A stretch of 64,000 nt of DNA. Source: Streptosporangium lutulentum (lineage in GTDB: Bacteria; Actinomycetota; Actinomycetes; Streptosporangiales; Streptosporangiaceae). The notes beneath the pieces were generated by a model. The model worked only from the letters and a program-made list of their open reading frames with translations, searched no databases and had not been told where the DNA came from. Of this stretch, positions 8,555-16,414 are shown piece after piece. The position numbers and the translations under genes were made by a program. Position 1 is the stretch's first letter. Every line of letters begins with the position of its first letter. The DNA is taken from assembly GCF_030811455.1 (NCBI RefSeq), contig NZ_JAUSQU010000001.1, positions 8,184,001 through 8,248,000 on the forward strand, in the 5' to 3' direction.

Positions 8555-8590
8555 AAACGCCCCGAAGCTTCATTGCTCCGGGGTGCTTTT
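8555..8590 (+). terminator. Hairpin after core copy 1
   Basis: ACGCCCCG pairs with CGGGGTGC, followed by TTTT. The same hairpin follows every core copy and is probably the original tRNA-Phe terminator. Confidence 0.65.
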
Positions 8591-8645
8591 CGTTGTGTTT
8601 GACGGCAGCGGGTGATTCCAGGTTTCTGGTGTGCCCTGCGGGCCA

Positions 8646-9050
8646 TCACACGGGCACTACGGTCACGATGCTTTCGAGCCCCTTGAAGTCGGCGTCGTTG
8701 CGTGTGTAGAGCGGCAGGCCTCGGGTGGAGGCCACCGCTGCGATCATCAGATCCATCCTGCGAGGCCGGGGGTCACGCTCGGCGGCGATGGTGAGGGCCA
8801 CCAGGGTTCCGTAGCGGGCGGCGGCGTCGCCGTCGAAGGGCAGGGGTTCGAAGTCGGCGACGGCTGCTCCCAGCTTTTCCATGCGTGCGGCTCTGATTCC
8901 GGCGTCCTTGGCCATGGCGACGCCCTGGTGGAGTTCTGCGAGAGTGATCGCGGTGATCTCGGGGATGGTCGGCAGCCGTGCCGGATCGATCAGATCCAGA
9001 TCGATGTATGTACAGGTGTCGAGCACTCCCGATTTGTCATGGTCAGTCAT
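8646..9050 (-). CDS. PIN-domain toxin, VapC-like
   Basis: A 134-residue PIN-domain ribonuclease. The acidic residues are in place: D in [12 protein letters not shown] in [13 protein letters not shown] in [12 protein letters not shown] and D in [12 protein letters not shown]. VapC toxins usually cleave tRNA or rRNA and are held inactive by a co-encoded antitoxin. Its start overlaps the antitoxin's end by 8 nt. The pair sits alone between tRNA-Phe core copies 1 and 2. Confidence 0.9.
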   Translation of the reverse strand: MTDHDKSGVLDTCTYIDLDLIDPARLPTIPEITAITLAELHQGVAMAKDAGIRAARMEKLGAAVADFEPLPFDGDAAARYGTLVALTIAAERDPRPRRMDLMIAAVASTRGLPLYTRNDADFKGLESIVTVVPV

Positions 9051-9324
9051 GATTGCGCTCCCAGGGATCGTCGTGGCTGCCGATGCGGTCTTCCGTACCG
9101 AAGTACTCGTCGGCCTCCTGGCGCATGAGTTCGTGATTTACACGCGGTAGTCGGCGGTGGCGAGCGACCAGTTCTTCCGCGGTCAGGCGCCGCCGGCGGG
9201 TCAGAGGTCGCAGTTCGGCGACCTCGATGCCGTTGCGCGTGATGTGGTAGACCTCGCCCGTCTCCACCGCGTCCATGACGGCTGCGGAGTTGTTGCGAAA
9301 CTCGCGCTGGGTAATCGTCTTCAT
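9043..9324 (-). CDS. Phd/YefM-type antitoxin of the first TA pair
   Basis: A 93-residue antitoxin. The N-terminal DNA-binding fold shows [20 protein letters not shown] and the beta-hairpin [19 protein letters not shown]. The C-terminal tail is charged ([19 protein letters not shown]...[11 protein letters not shown]) and should wrap the toxin. The ATG lies next to a 13-bp palindrome and has no obvious Shine-Dalgarno sequence, so a leaderless transcript is possible. A decayed relative lies at 59.4-59.6 kb. Confidence 0.9.
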   Translation of the reverse strand: MKTITQREFRNNSAAVMDAVETGEVYHITRNGIEVAELRPLTRRRRLTAEELVARHRRLPRVNHELMRQEADEYFGTEDRIGSHDDPWERNHD

Positions 9325-9336
9325 ACATTCAATGTA
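9324..9336. promoter_or_regulatory. 13-bp palindrome at the antitoxin start
   Basis: TACATTCAATGTA is a perfect palindrome about one central base, overlapping the first base of the antitoxin start codon. It is a probable autoregulatory operator. Confidence 0.5.
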
Positions 9337-9504
9337 GCTCGTTGTGTCTCACAGTGCTACGTAAAGAAGAGCGATTTCTTCGTCGGCGGATCCGAGCTCG
9401 TCGACGGCAACTTTGACGGCAACGCCCACCACCGCGGCCGCACACGGGGCACCGTCGGCGTCCTTCTGCTTCCAGTTCCCAGTGGGTGGGCAAGGTGATT
9501 GCCA

Positions 9505-9551
9505 CGCCTGAAAAGCGGAAGGTCGGCGGTTCGACCCCGCCCCTGACCACC
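9505..9551 (+). repeat. tRNA-Phe(GAA) 3'-half, attachment-core copy 2
   Basis: Identical to copy 1 from CGCCTGAAAAGCGG through the T-arm and CCTGACCA, but the 5' side of the anticodon stem is CACGC instead of TCCGC. The shared block therefore begins inside the anticodon stem, which may mark the crossover side. Confidence 0.8.
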
Positions 9552-9566
9552 TCAGCTGAGCAGCAC

Positions 9567-9601
9567 AAACGCCCCGAGCCGATCACGGCCGGGGCGTTCT
9601 T
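9567..9601 (+). terminator. Hairpin after core copy 2
   Basis: AACGCCCCG and CGGGGCGTT pair around GCCGATCACGG, followed by a short T-rich run. Confidence 0.65.
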
Positions 9602-9615
9602 CGTTGTACTTGACG

Positions 9616-9775
9616 GGAGAGACGCCCCAGAGGAACTGGGCTCCAGGGCATTGTTGATCGGTACGGTCTTCGTCAGAGCATGGCCGAGCTTGCCGAGGGC
9701 GCGGCGCTTGTCGTCGAGGGAAGCGTGAGCGTAGATCGTCACGGTGACCTCGATGTCGCTGTGTCCGAGGATCTC
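9616..9775 (-). pseudogene. C-terminal relic of a tyrosine integrase
   Basis: The frame encodes SSEILGHSDIEVTVTIYAHA followed by SLDDKRRALGKLGHALTK. The LGH motif and the later Tyr of TIYAHA are the end of the catalytic domain of phage/AICE integrases. Everything upstream of about 9778 is lost. Integrases of tRNA-integrating actinomycete elements normally lie next to their attachment site, as here beside core copy 2. Confidence 0.82.
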
Positions 9776-9855
9776 TGACGATGGACACCCTGATTCAGCG
9801 CATGGTGACGGCTCGGCCGCTCCTCGTGCGGTGGGCTGAGCGCGGCCGATGTGAT

Positions 9856-9889
9856 TCGGTGCCCGCTCCTGCGCAGGGACGGGCACCGA
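9856..9889 (-). terminator. Hairpin after the membrane-protein gene
   Basis: TCGGTGCCCG pairs perfectly with CGGGCACCGA (10 bp) around a 14-nt loop, 16 bp beyond the stop codon at 9905. Confidence 0.6.
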
Positions 9890-9904
9890 TGGATTGCAGC
9901 GAGT

Positions 9905-10315
9905 TCACGCGGTCTTACGAAGACCGGCGAACTGCAGGCCGGTGAAGCCGGCGACCGCTACCGCCTGTGCGATCACCAGCGCGGTGCCAAAGCCGGTCAG
10001 CGGGAACCAACCGGCGATGAGCAGCTCCGCGCTCGCGGCCACCCAAGCGATGTTGACAGCCATCACGACGCCTACGGCGACCTTGCTCACCGTAGGCCGC
10101 GAGGCGAGGAAGAACAGGGCGGCTGCCCAGGCGACCAGGAACGCACCGGCCGGGTAGAGGAAGGCGGCGGGGAGGCCGAACATCTCGCCGAAGAGCGCCG
10201 CGGCGACGACGTAGACGACTCCGTTGGCGCCCGAGCCCATCGCATCCAGCTTGAGGGCGAAGCGGAGCAGCTTGGCGTCGGCGGCGAGCTTGACGGTGCT
10301 GGCGACGGTGGCCAT
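9905..10315 (-). CDS. Four-helix integral membrane protein of unknown function
   Basis: A 136-residue protein starting MATVASTVKLAADAKLLRFA, preceded by GAAGGGAC. Four hydrophobic segments are visible: GVVYVVAAALFGEMFGL, AGAFLVAWAAALFFLA, VAVGVVMAVNIAWVAAS and GTALVIAQAVAVAGFTG. No catalytic motif is recognised. It is divergent from a LuxR/LAL regulator across a 97-bp gap and is the natural candidate target of that regulator. Confidence 0.75.
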   Translation of the reverse strand: MATVASTVKLAADAKLLRFALKLDAMGSGANGVVYVVAAALFGEMFGLPAAFLYPAGAFLVAWAAALFFLASRPTVSKVAVGVVMAVNIAWVAASAELLIAGWFPLTGFGTALVIAQAVAVAGFTGLQFAGLRKTA

Positions 10316-10412
10316 TTCGGAGTCCCTTCGTAGTACTGACGTGCCTGTGACCACGAAGCTACGCAGGGCTGAACCAACCCGAATCAGTCATCGTGACGGT
10401 AGGTTCCTGACC
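10316..10412. promoter_or_regulatory. Divergent promoter region
   Basis: This 97-bp gap between two divergent genes must hold both promoters. A weak inverted motif GGTTCAGCCCTG/GGGCTGAACC-like sequence is seen around 10360-10377. No -10 element is certain. Confidence 0.35.
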
Positions 10413-13100
10413 GTGTTGTACGGACGAGCCGGGGAACAAGCGGACATCGAACGGCTCCTCGCGGAGGCCAGGACCGGCCAGAGCGGGGCCCTGGTCATTC
10501 GAGGCCAGGCGGGGATCGGCAAGTCGGCGCTCCTGGACTATGCCGCCGGGCGAGCGGAGGGCATGCGAGTGCTGCGCGGCGTCGGTATCGAATCCGAGGC
10601 CGAGTTGCCCTTCGCCGCACTTCACCTGCTTTTGCGCACTGGGCTCGACCGGATCCACGCACTGCCCGACGCGCAGGCCACGGCGCTCAACGGCGCCCTG
10701 GGCTTGGGCGACATCGCTCCAGAAAACCGGCTCCTGGTCGGGCTGGCCGCACTGAGCCTTCTCTCCGAGCTCGCAGGGGACGGCGCGCTGCTCTGCCTCA
10801 TTGACGACGCGCAGTGGTTCGATCAGGCGTCCGTCGACGCACTGGTGTTCGCCGCCCGCCGCCTCGAGGCTGAAGGCGTCGCTATGATCTTCGCTGCCCG
10901 CACGGGTTTCCCTGCCACTGGGCTGCCCGAGCTCCGGCTGGGCGGGCTGGACAGTGCAGCCGCCGCCGCCCTGCTCCCCGCCGACCTTCTACCGCAGGTG
11001 CGAGAGCGCCTCATCGAGGAGTCGGACGGCAACCCCTTGGCGCTCATCGAACTGCCCGCCGCGCTCTCCGCCGAACAGCGGGCGGGACGATTGTCACCGG
11101 TGGGTGCGATGCCCGTCGCCGATCGAGTCCAGGAGGCGTTCCAAACACAGATAGCAGCGCTTGCCGAGCCCGCGCGGATCGCGCTGCTGATCGCGGCGGC
11201 GGACGGCTCCGGTGAGCTTGAGACGGTGGTAGGTGCGGGTGCCTCCCTCCATGGCCTTGAGGCAGCCGAGCGGAGCCGGCTGATCGAGATCAGAGGGACG
11301 ATCGTCGGTTTCCGCCATCCCCTGATCAGGGCGGCTGTCTATCAGAGTGCGCCGGTCACCCAGCGTCTTGCCGTACATCAAGCCCTTGCCGACGCCCTCA
11401 CCGGCTCGGCTGCCACGGATGCGGCCGACCGGCGGGTGTGGCACCTGGCCGCCGCCGCGCTCGGTCCTGATGAGGACGTCGCACGGGAGCTGGAGGAAGC
11501 GGCGGAACGGGCACGTACCCGCAGCGGCCACGCCGCGATGGCGGCCGCTTACGAGCGGGCCGCCGAGCTCACCGCCGATCCGGTACGACGATCCGGACGG
11601 CTGGCCGCTGCCGCGCTGGCAGCGAGCGACGCCGGTCTGATGGGCCGTGCCGCTGCGCTCGCTGACAGCGCCACGCCCGAGGTGGACGACCCTGACGTGA
11701 TGGCCGCACTGATCCAGGTGCGCGCCCATCGCGCGTTCGAGTTGGGCACACCGCTCGCGGCGGGCCGGATCATCATGGACGGCGCCTCTCGCGTGGTGGC
11801 CCACTCGCAGGAGTGGGCCACCTGGCTGCTGGTGGAGGCCATCCGCTGTGCCTGGTTCGCCGGTGATGCGCGGCTGGCCGAAGAGGCGGCCGCGAGCCTC
11901 TGCGCGCTCCCCGCGGTCGACTCGCCGCTGGTCAGCGGGGCGCTCGGACTGACCCGCCTGCTGAGCGGTGACATCGGCGGTGGGATCAAGCTCATGGGCG
12001 AGGCGGTCGACGTACATGCGCCCGCCGGGCTGGGGGTGCCTGGACTGACCTTCATCGCATCTCTGTGCTTCCCGCTGGGCCGTGCCATCCTCTACGAGGA
12101 GATCACCGGCCAGGCCGTGGCGGACTGCCGGAAGAGCGGGATGATCGGCTGGCTCACATTCGCGCTCCAGGATCATGGTCTCGCGCAGGGGTGGCTCTGC
12201 CGGTATGGCGAGGCCAGGGCGGTCCTGAACGCAGGGCTGCGGCTGGCGGCGGATCTGGGTTACGAGCACCGGATCAGCCACATCACATGCTCTCTTGCTT
12301 GGGTGCTCGCTCATCAAGGGGATGCGGAGGAGTGTCGCGCGAACGCTGAGGAAGGCGTCGCGAGAGCCGACACACAAGGATTGGTTCATGCGGCAGCCAT
12401 CGGGCGGTGGGCACTCGGCCTGCTCGAACTCGGCCTGGGTCGCCCGGACGCCGCCCTCCAGCAGTTGGAGGCCATCCCGTCGACGGGCATTGCCGTCCTC
12501 TCTGCCGCCGACCAGGTCGAGGCAGCGATCCGCAGTGGCCGGCCGGAGCGGACGAAGGAGCCACTCGCCCGCTACCTGGCCTGGGCGCGGCACGTCCGTC
12601 AGCCGTCGTCGGACGCGATCGCCCTGCGCTGCCGCGCCCTCGTCGAGGAGGACGAGGCACACTTCGTGCATGCCGTACACCTCCATGAGGAAGACACTCA
12701 GCCGTATGAGCAGGCGAGGACGCAGCTCGCCTACGGCGAGTGGCTGCGACGGGCACGGCGGCGCGCAGATGCCCGCGCGCAGCTGCGCGGCGCACTGGAG
12801 ATCTTCGATCGACTCGGTTCGGAGCTGTGGGCCGAGCGCGCCCGTGCAAAGCTGCGCGCGACCGGGGACGTGCCGGCGGCGCCGCGCAGGGCCGACGACC
12901 CGCTCAGCGTGCTCACCCCCCAGGAACGCCACGTCGTACGGCTGGCGGCCAATGGCGCCTCCAACCGCGACATCGCCGCCCAGCTTTTCCTCAGCCCGCG
13001 GACCGTGGGCTACCACCTCTACAAGGCGTTTCCCAAGCTGGGTATCACCTCCCGAGCCCAATTGGCAGCCATCGCCGGGTCTTCGTCGGTGCTCGACTGA
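10413..13100 (+). CDS. LuxR-family LAL regulator with AAA/MalT-like ATPase
   Basis: An 895-residue regulator. Walker A is GQAGIGKS (31-38), Walker B-like LLCLIDDAQWFD lies near residue 130, a TPR-like helical middle follows, and a C-terminal LuxR HTH ends the protein (LTPQERHVVRLAANGASNRDIAAQLFLSPRTVGYHLYKAFPKLGI). Large LAL proteins are often pathway-specific activators that respond to small molecules and ATP. GTG 10413 fits the family opening (LYGRAGEQADIERLL); the open frame extends further upstream but would overlap the divergent gene. It lies between tRNA-Phe core copies 2 and 3. Confidence 0.9.
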   Translation: MLYGRAGEQADIERLLAEARTGQSGALVIRGQAGIGKSALLDYAAGRAEGMRVLRGVGIESEAELPFAALHLLLRTGLDRIHALPDAQATALNGALGLGDIAPENRLLVGLAALSLLSELAGDGALLCLIDDAQWFDQASVDALVFAARRLEAEGVAMIFAARTGFPATGLPELRLGGLDSAAAAALLPADLLPQVRERLIEESDGNPLALIELPAALSAEQRAGRLSPVGAMPVADRVQEAFQTQIAALAEPARIALLIAAADGSGELETVVGAGASLHGLEAAERSRLIEIRGTIVGFRHPLIRAAVYQSAPVTQRLAVHQALADALTGSAATDAADRRVWHLAAAALGPDEDVARELEEAAERARTRSGHAAMAAAYERAAELTADPVRRSGRLAAAALAASDAGLMGRAAALADSATPEVDDPDVMAALIQVRAHRAFELGTPLAAGRIIMDGASRVVAHSQEWATWLLVEAIRCAWFAGDARLAEEAAASLCALPAVDSPLVSGALGLTRLLSGDIGGGIKLMGEAVDVHAPAGLGVPGLTFIASLCFPLGRAILYEEITGQAVADCRKSGMIGWLTFALQDHGLAQGWLCRYGEARAVLNAGLRLAADLGYEHRISHITCSLAWVLAHQGDAEECRANAEEGVARADTQGLVHAAAIGRWALGLLELGLGRPDAALQQLEAIPSTGIAVLSAADQVEAAIRSGRPERTKEPLARYLAWARHVRQPSSDAIALRCRALVEEDEAHFVHAVHLHEEDTQPYEQARTQLAYGEWLRRARRRADARAQLRGALEIFDRLGSELWAERARAKLRATGDVPAAPRRADDPLSVLTPQERHVVRLAANGASNRDIAAQLFLSPRTVGYHLYKAFPKLGITSRAQLAAIAGSSSVLD

Positions 13101-13471
13101 TGTCCGCTCAGAAGTTGAAACCGCGGCGCCTCGTACCGTTCGCGTGTGGTGGCGCGCTGTTCTCGCATGCGCATTCCGGGCCCGAGAGGCCGGCTCCGAG
13201 GCCTCCTCGATGAAGGCGGGTGTGATCCTCGATCACGATCATTACGTCTCCAGTGCGAGATGCCGCCACGACCGCGCACTCGGGTTCCACGGCACGGGTT
13301 GGGCGTCGTTCATCGCCGTGGCGCGCTCTTCGTTTCCCAGGCCTTCCTAGCGATCGCGACGGTGCCATTGACGGCAACGCTGACGGCGACGTCCACCACC
13401 AGAGGCACACGCGGGACACCTTCAAGCACCCTCTACTCCTGGGCCGTCGAGGGCCGGCAGGGCGATTGCCA
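13101..13471. other. Gene-free flank of core copy 3
   Basis: No gene supported. The right part (about 13360-13470) is the ~100-bp segment, marked by TTGACGGCAACG and ACGTCCACCACC, that also precedes core copies 2 and 4 and, in a diverged form, copy 1. Confidence 0.5.
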
Positions 13472-13518
13472 CGCCTGAAAAGCGGAAGGTCGGCGGTTCG
13501 ATCCCGCCCCTGACCACC
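13472..13518 (+). repeat. tRNA-Phe(GAA) 3'-half, attachment-core copy 3
   Basis: Same sequence as copy 2, with TTCGATC in the T-loop instead of TTCGACC. It is preceded by AGGGCGATTG, as are the other copies with minor changes. Confidence 0.8.
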
Positions 13519-13531
13519 TCGTCTAAGCAGC

Positions 13532-13567
13532 AAAAACGCCCCGAGCCGATCACGGCCCGGGGCGTTT
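13532..13567 (+). terminator. Hairpin after core copy 3
   Basis: AAAACGCCCCG and CGGGGCGTTTT pair around a GC-rich loop and end in TTTT. Confidence 0.7.
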
Positions 13568-13746
13568 TGATCTCCAGTGACAGCAACGGTGCCGAGCGCG
13601 AGGTGGGATTGGCCCCGGGCTCTTGATGTCTCGGGTCTGAGATGTGCCGACTGCGTGGGTGGTTGCCGTCGTAGCGCTCATTCGAGGTGATGGTTTCGGG
13701 CGCCCGTTGAACGGGTTGCTCCACCGGGTAGGGAGCGGGCCGGTGG

Positions 13747-13834
13747 TCACCAATTGTCCCAGCCACGCCAGCCGTACCAGTTCCCGCCGAGGTGCCGGTA
13801 GCTGTCGTCCGAAGTCTCCTCGGGCTGACCTTTC
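13747..13834 (-). pseudogene. 3' fragment of an unidentified minus-strand gene
   Basis: The minus frame encodes QPEETSDDSYRHLGGNWYG followed by WRGWDNW and a stop. The Trp/Gly/Tyr-rich C-terminus looks like a real protein end, but upstream the frame runs into the antisense of the neighbouring secreted-protein pseudogene at 13835. Two truncated genes therefore appear fused head to head by a deletion. The family is not recognised. Confidence 0.4.
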
Positions 13835-14281
13835 GGTACCGCCCTGGCCGGTGCTCTGGCGGCCGGCATCGCCGCCGCCCCCGCCCAGGCCGCCACCGCC
13901 GGCACCGCGAGTGCGGCCAGCACCGCCTCGGTCGCCCAGGCCCAGTACACCAAGCACTGGTTCTCCGGCTCCTCCAGCTTCGGCTGGGGCGAATCGCGCG
14001 GCGACCGCTCCGACTACAAGGGCTACTGGTACTACTCCAATGGCCGCTACTGCTTCGACATCGAGGCCCGCGACCACGACCGCGACCGCCAGAACACCTA
14101 CATCGACTTCAGCTGGCACGACAACAACGGCTGGCACAACCGCCGTTTCTCCACCGGCGGCCACAACGAGTGGAAGTTCAGCTACAGCCGCAACAGCGGG
14201 TTCGACGGCTTCCGCACCCGCATCGGCGAGGGCAACTCCCGCGACTTCGACTGGGGCAACTACTACCGCCACTCCTTCTAA
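13835..14281 (+). pseudogene. N-truncated copy of the secreted HWFSGSS family
   Basis: From GGT 13835 the sequence follows the two intact paralogues through the signal-peptide end (GTALAGALAAGIAAAPAQA) and the whole mature region (HWFSGSSSFGWGESRGDRS ... NYYRHSF). The first ~9 codons and the ribosome site are missing, and an in-frame TGA lies two codons upstream. One conserved aromatic is now Cys (GRYCFDIE). No start codon remains, so it is not expressed as an exported protein. Confidence 0.82.
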
Positions 14282-14325
14282 CCCCGATGGCGGTGCGCGG
14301 CGCGCCACGTCCCAAGAACGCCTCG

Positions 14326-14359
14326 GCAGAAGGATCGGCAATCCAGCTGATCCTTCTGC
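14326..14359 (+). terminator. Hairpin after the secreted-family pseudogene
   Basis: GCAGAAGGATC pairs perfectly with GATCCTTCTGC around a 12-nt loop. No T-run follows. Confidence 0.5.
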
Positions 14360-14481
14360 CGGCCGACACCGCTCGACCAGGCATGGCAGGGAAGCGGCGG
14401 GCCGTTCCTCTAACGGGGAGACACCACACGGTCCTTTCACCCCGTGCCGCCGGGGTGTCCGGCGACGGATAAGTGTGATCG

Positions 14482-14532
14482 AGTCATCACCTTCATGAAA
14501 TCAGATAATCTGATTTCATGAAGGTGATGACT
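14482..14532. promoter_or_regulatory. 51-bp perfect palindrome over the antitoxin start
   Basis: Two 25-bp arms (AGTCATCACCTTCATG... and its complement) surround one central A at 14507. The start codon of the next gene (14518) lies inside the right arm. GATAAT at 14504-14509 is a plausible -10 box, 8 bp before the ATG, so the transcript may be leaderless and repressed by the antitoxin bound here. Confidence 0.8.
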
Positions 14533-14778
14533 GCCACGGAGGCATCGCGGAGCTTCGCGGTCGTTCTGGACGAGGCTGAGCGAGGGGAGACGATCGTGGT
14601 TACTCGTGGGGGTAAGCGGATCGCGGTGATCGGTCCCGCGCCCACGGCACCGGGGCGTATGGTCAAAGCTTTCCTGGCCGGAGCCGCGGGGACGCTGGAC
14701 GCCGATTTCGAGGCCGATGTCGCGGCGGCCCGGGAGGCGGTCGACGACGAGATGAGGAGCACGTGGCCCGACGCCTGA
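14518..14778 (+). CDS. Phd/YefM-type antitoxin of the second TA pair
   Basis: An 86-residue antitoxin. The N-terminal fold reads MKVMTATEASRSFAVVLDEAERGETIVVTRGGKRIAVIGP, typical of Phd/YefM, and the tail is acidic (DADFEADVAAAREAVDDEM). No Shine-Dalgarno sequence precedes the ATG, which sits inside a long palindrome. It overlaps the toxin by 16 nt. It is only distantly similar to the antitoxin at 9.2 kb, so the two modules are not recent duplicates. Confidence 0.9.
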   Translation: MKVMTATEASRSFAVVLDEAERGETIVVTRGGKRIAVIGPAPTAPGRMVKAFLAGAAGTLDADFEADVAAAREAVDDEMRSTWPDA

Positions 14779-15170
14779 TCCTGGACACCGGCGTGCTGAT
14801 CGCCGCGGAGCGGGGCAGGGCCTCCGTGGACGCGGTGATCGGGGATGCCGATGATGTGGCGATCGCCGCGATCACTGTGGCTGAGCTGCTCGTTGGCGTG
14901 GAACTGGCGGATGTGGCACGTCGTCCCGGACGGCAGGCTTTCGTGGATGAGGTTCTGGCGTTGATTCCGGTTGAGGAGTACACCGTGGACGTCGCCAGGG
15001 TCCACGCTCGTCTTCTGGCGCAGGCGCGCCGGTTGGGGAAGACGTGGGGAGCGTACGATCTGATGATCGCCGCGACGGCCGCCGTCACCGCGAGAATCGT
15101 GGTCACGATGGATTCGTCCGCCGCATTCGATGACCTACCCGGGGTCCGGGCGCAGGTTGTTCCCCGCTGA
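14763..15170 (+). CDS. PIN-domain toxin, VapC-like
   Basis: A 135-residue PIN ribonuclease. The metal-binding acids are D in LILDTGVLIAAE, E in ITVAELLVGVE, D in WGAYDLMIAATA and D in VTMDSSAAFDDL. Family knowledge predicts tRNA or rRNA cleavage when freed from the antitoxin. The gene ends 105 bp before tRNA-Phe core copy 4, so this TA pair and the secreted-family pseudogene fill the interval between copies 3 and 4. Confidence 0.92.
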   Translation: MARRLILDTGVLIAAERGRASVDAVIGDADDVAIAAITVAELLVGVELADVARRPGRQAFVDEVLALIPVEEYTVDVARVHARLLAQARRLGKTWGAYDLMIAATAAVTARIVVTMDSSAAFDDLPGVRAQVVPR

Positions 15171-15275
15171 ACGCCGCCGGCAACGCTGACGGCAACGTCC
15201 ACTGCCACAGCCACACGTCGGCCACCGCCGGCACCCCACCACTCCCAGCTCCCGGAGAATGAGCAGGGCGATTGC

Positions 15276-15322
15276 TCCGCCTGAAAAGCGGAAGGTCGGC
15301 GGTTCGATCCCGCCCCTGACCA
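15276..15322 (+). repeat. tRNA-Phe(GAA) 3'-half, attachment-core copy 4
   Basis: Full anticodon arm (TCCGC CTGAAAA GCGGA), T-arm and CCTGACCA, as in copy 1, preceded by AGGGCGATTGC. No 5' tRNA half. Confidence 0.8.
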
Positions 15323-15338
15323 GCTCGTCTAAGCAGCA

Positions 15339-15374
15339 CAAACGCCCCGAGCCGATCACGGCCGGGGCGTTCTT
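15339..15374 (+). terminator. Hairpin after core copy 4
   Basis: AACGCCCCG/CGGGGCGTT with the same GCCGATCACGG loop as copy 2. Confidence 0.65.
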
Positions 15375-15577
15375 CGTTGTGCTTGACGACAACGCCGACG
15401 ACAGCGCCTTTCATCAGGGGAGCGAGGCATGGGCTGGCGGCTCTTACGGTCTCGGAAGGTGGGTGTGTCGGCTCAGGGCGCGGTACGCCAACTGATGGCC
15501 CTGGGGCTCATGGAGATACGTTTCACGGCGCGCCTCGTGCGCCGTCACCGGCGTTCGTCGGCCACCGTGGAGCGGCC

Positions 15578-16414
15578 TCATCCGCCGAGCCGATCGGCGT
15601 AGTCGCGGGCGAACCGGGCGAACGTCCTGCCCGGACGGCCCGTCACGGCGGTGTACGTGGGCGTGGTGTAGTCGCCCCAGCCCGCGTCGTAGGCCTTCAG
15701 GTACTCCTTGGTGACCGCCGCGTCCCACTCCTTCATCCCGGCCTTCAGCATCGCGGGGTAGGCGTCGTCCGGGCTCGCCGGCTGGTAGGTGATCGGCCTG
15801 CCGTACACCTCGGACAGCGTGTCCGTCATGTCCCGCAGTCTGATGCTCTCCGGTCCGGTGATCGTGTAGGTCTCCCCTTGATGGCGCCCGGGGTCACGGA
15901 GCACGACGGCGGCGAAGTCGGCGATGTCCCGCACGTCGATCATGCCGACCCGGCCCTCCCCGGGAGCACCGTAGAAGGTGTCGCCGTTGACCGAGCCGAG
16001 GGTGTTCTGCATGAAGTACGCCGGGCGGATGATGGTCCAGCCGAGGTCCGAGGCCGCGAGTTCGATGTCCGACAGGATGTGCAGCCGGCCGTTGCGGGTC
16101 GGTGCGTCGTGTCCCGCGCCGATGGCCGACATGCGGACGATGTGCCGCACGCCCGCCTTCCTGGCCGCCCAGAGTGCGTTGCTGCTGGCATGCGTGGAGT
16201 CCGGGCCCATGGCGTTCAGCAGCCACACCGTGTCCACGCCCTCGAACGCCTGGTCCAGCGTCTCCGGGTGGTGGAGGTCACCGACCGCCACCTCGACACC
16301 TGACGGCGCTTTGGCCCTGTCACGTACCAGTACCCGCAGGTCCGCCGTGCCCTCCAGCGAGCGCAGTACCTCGCCGGAGACGTTGCCGTTGGCACCGGTG
16401 ATCAGGATGGTCAT
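15578..16414 (-). CDS. NmrA/SDR-type NAD(P)-binding protein
   Basis: A 278-residue atypical short-chain dehydrogenase of the NmrA group. The Rossmann glycine motif is TGANGNVSG (6-14), followed by VAVGDLHHPETLDQAFEGVDTVWLL and IIRPAYFMQN. It probably acts as a quinone or NAD(P)H-linked reductase or redox sensor. The ATG at 16414 overlaps the stop of the upstream monooxygenase gene (ATGA), so the two form an operon divergent from a MarR regulator. Confidence 0.87.
   Translation of the reverse strand: MTILITGANGNVSGEVLRSLEGTADLRVLVRDRAKAPSGVEVAVGDLHHPETLDQAFEGVDTVWLLNAMGPDSTHASSNALWAARKAGVRHIVRMSAIGAGHDAPTRNGRLHILSDIELAASDLGWTIIRPAYFMQNTLGSVNGDTFYGAPGEGRVGMIDVRDIADFAAVVLRDPGRHQGETYTITGPESIRLRDMTDTLSEVYGRPITYQPASPDDAYPAMLKAGMKEWDAAVTKEYLKAYDAGWGDYTTPTYTAVTGRPGRTFARFARDYADRLGG

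Noticed and set aside
11094-13061. Long 655-codon minus-strand frame
   Set aside because: It is antisense to the LuxR/LAL gene; the sequence is Arg/Gly/His-rich without domains, as expected from GC-biased codon positions.
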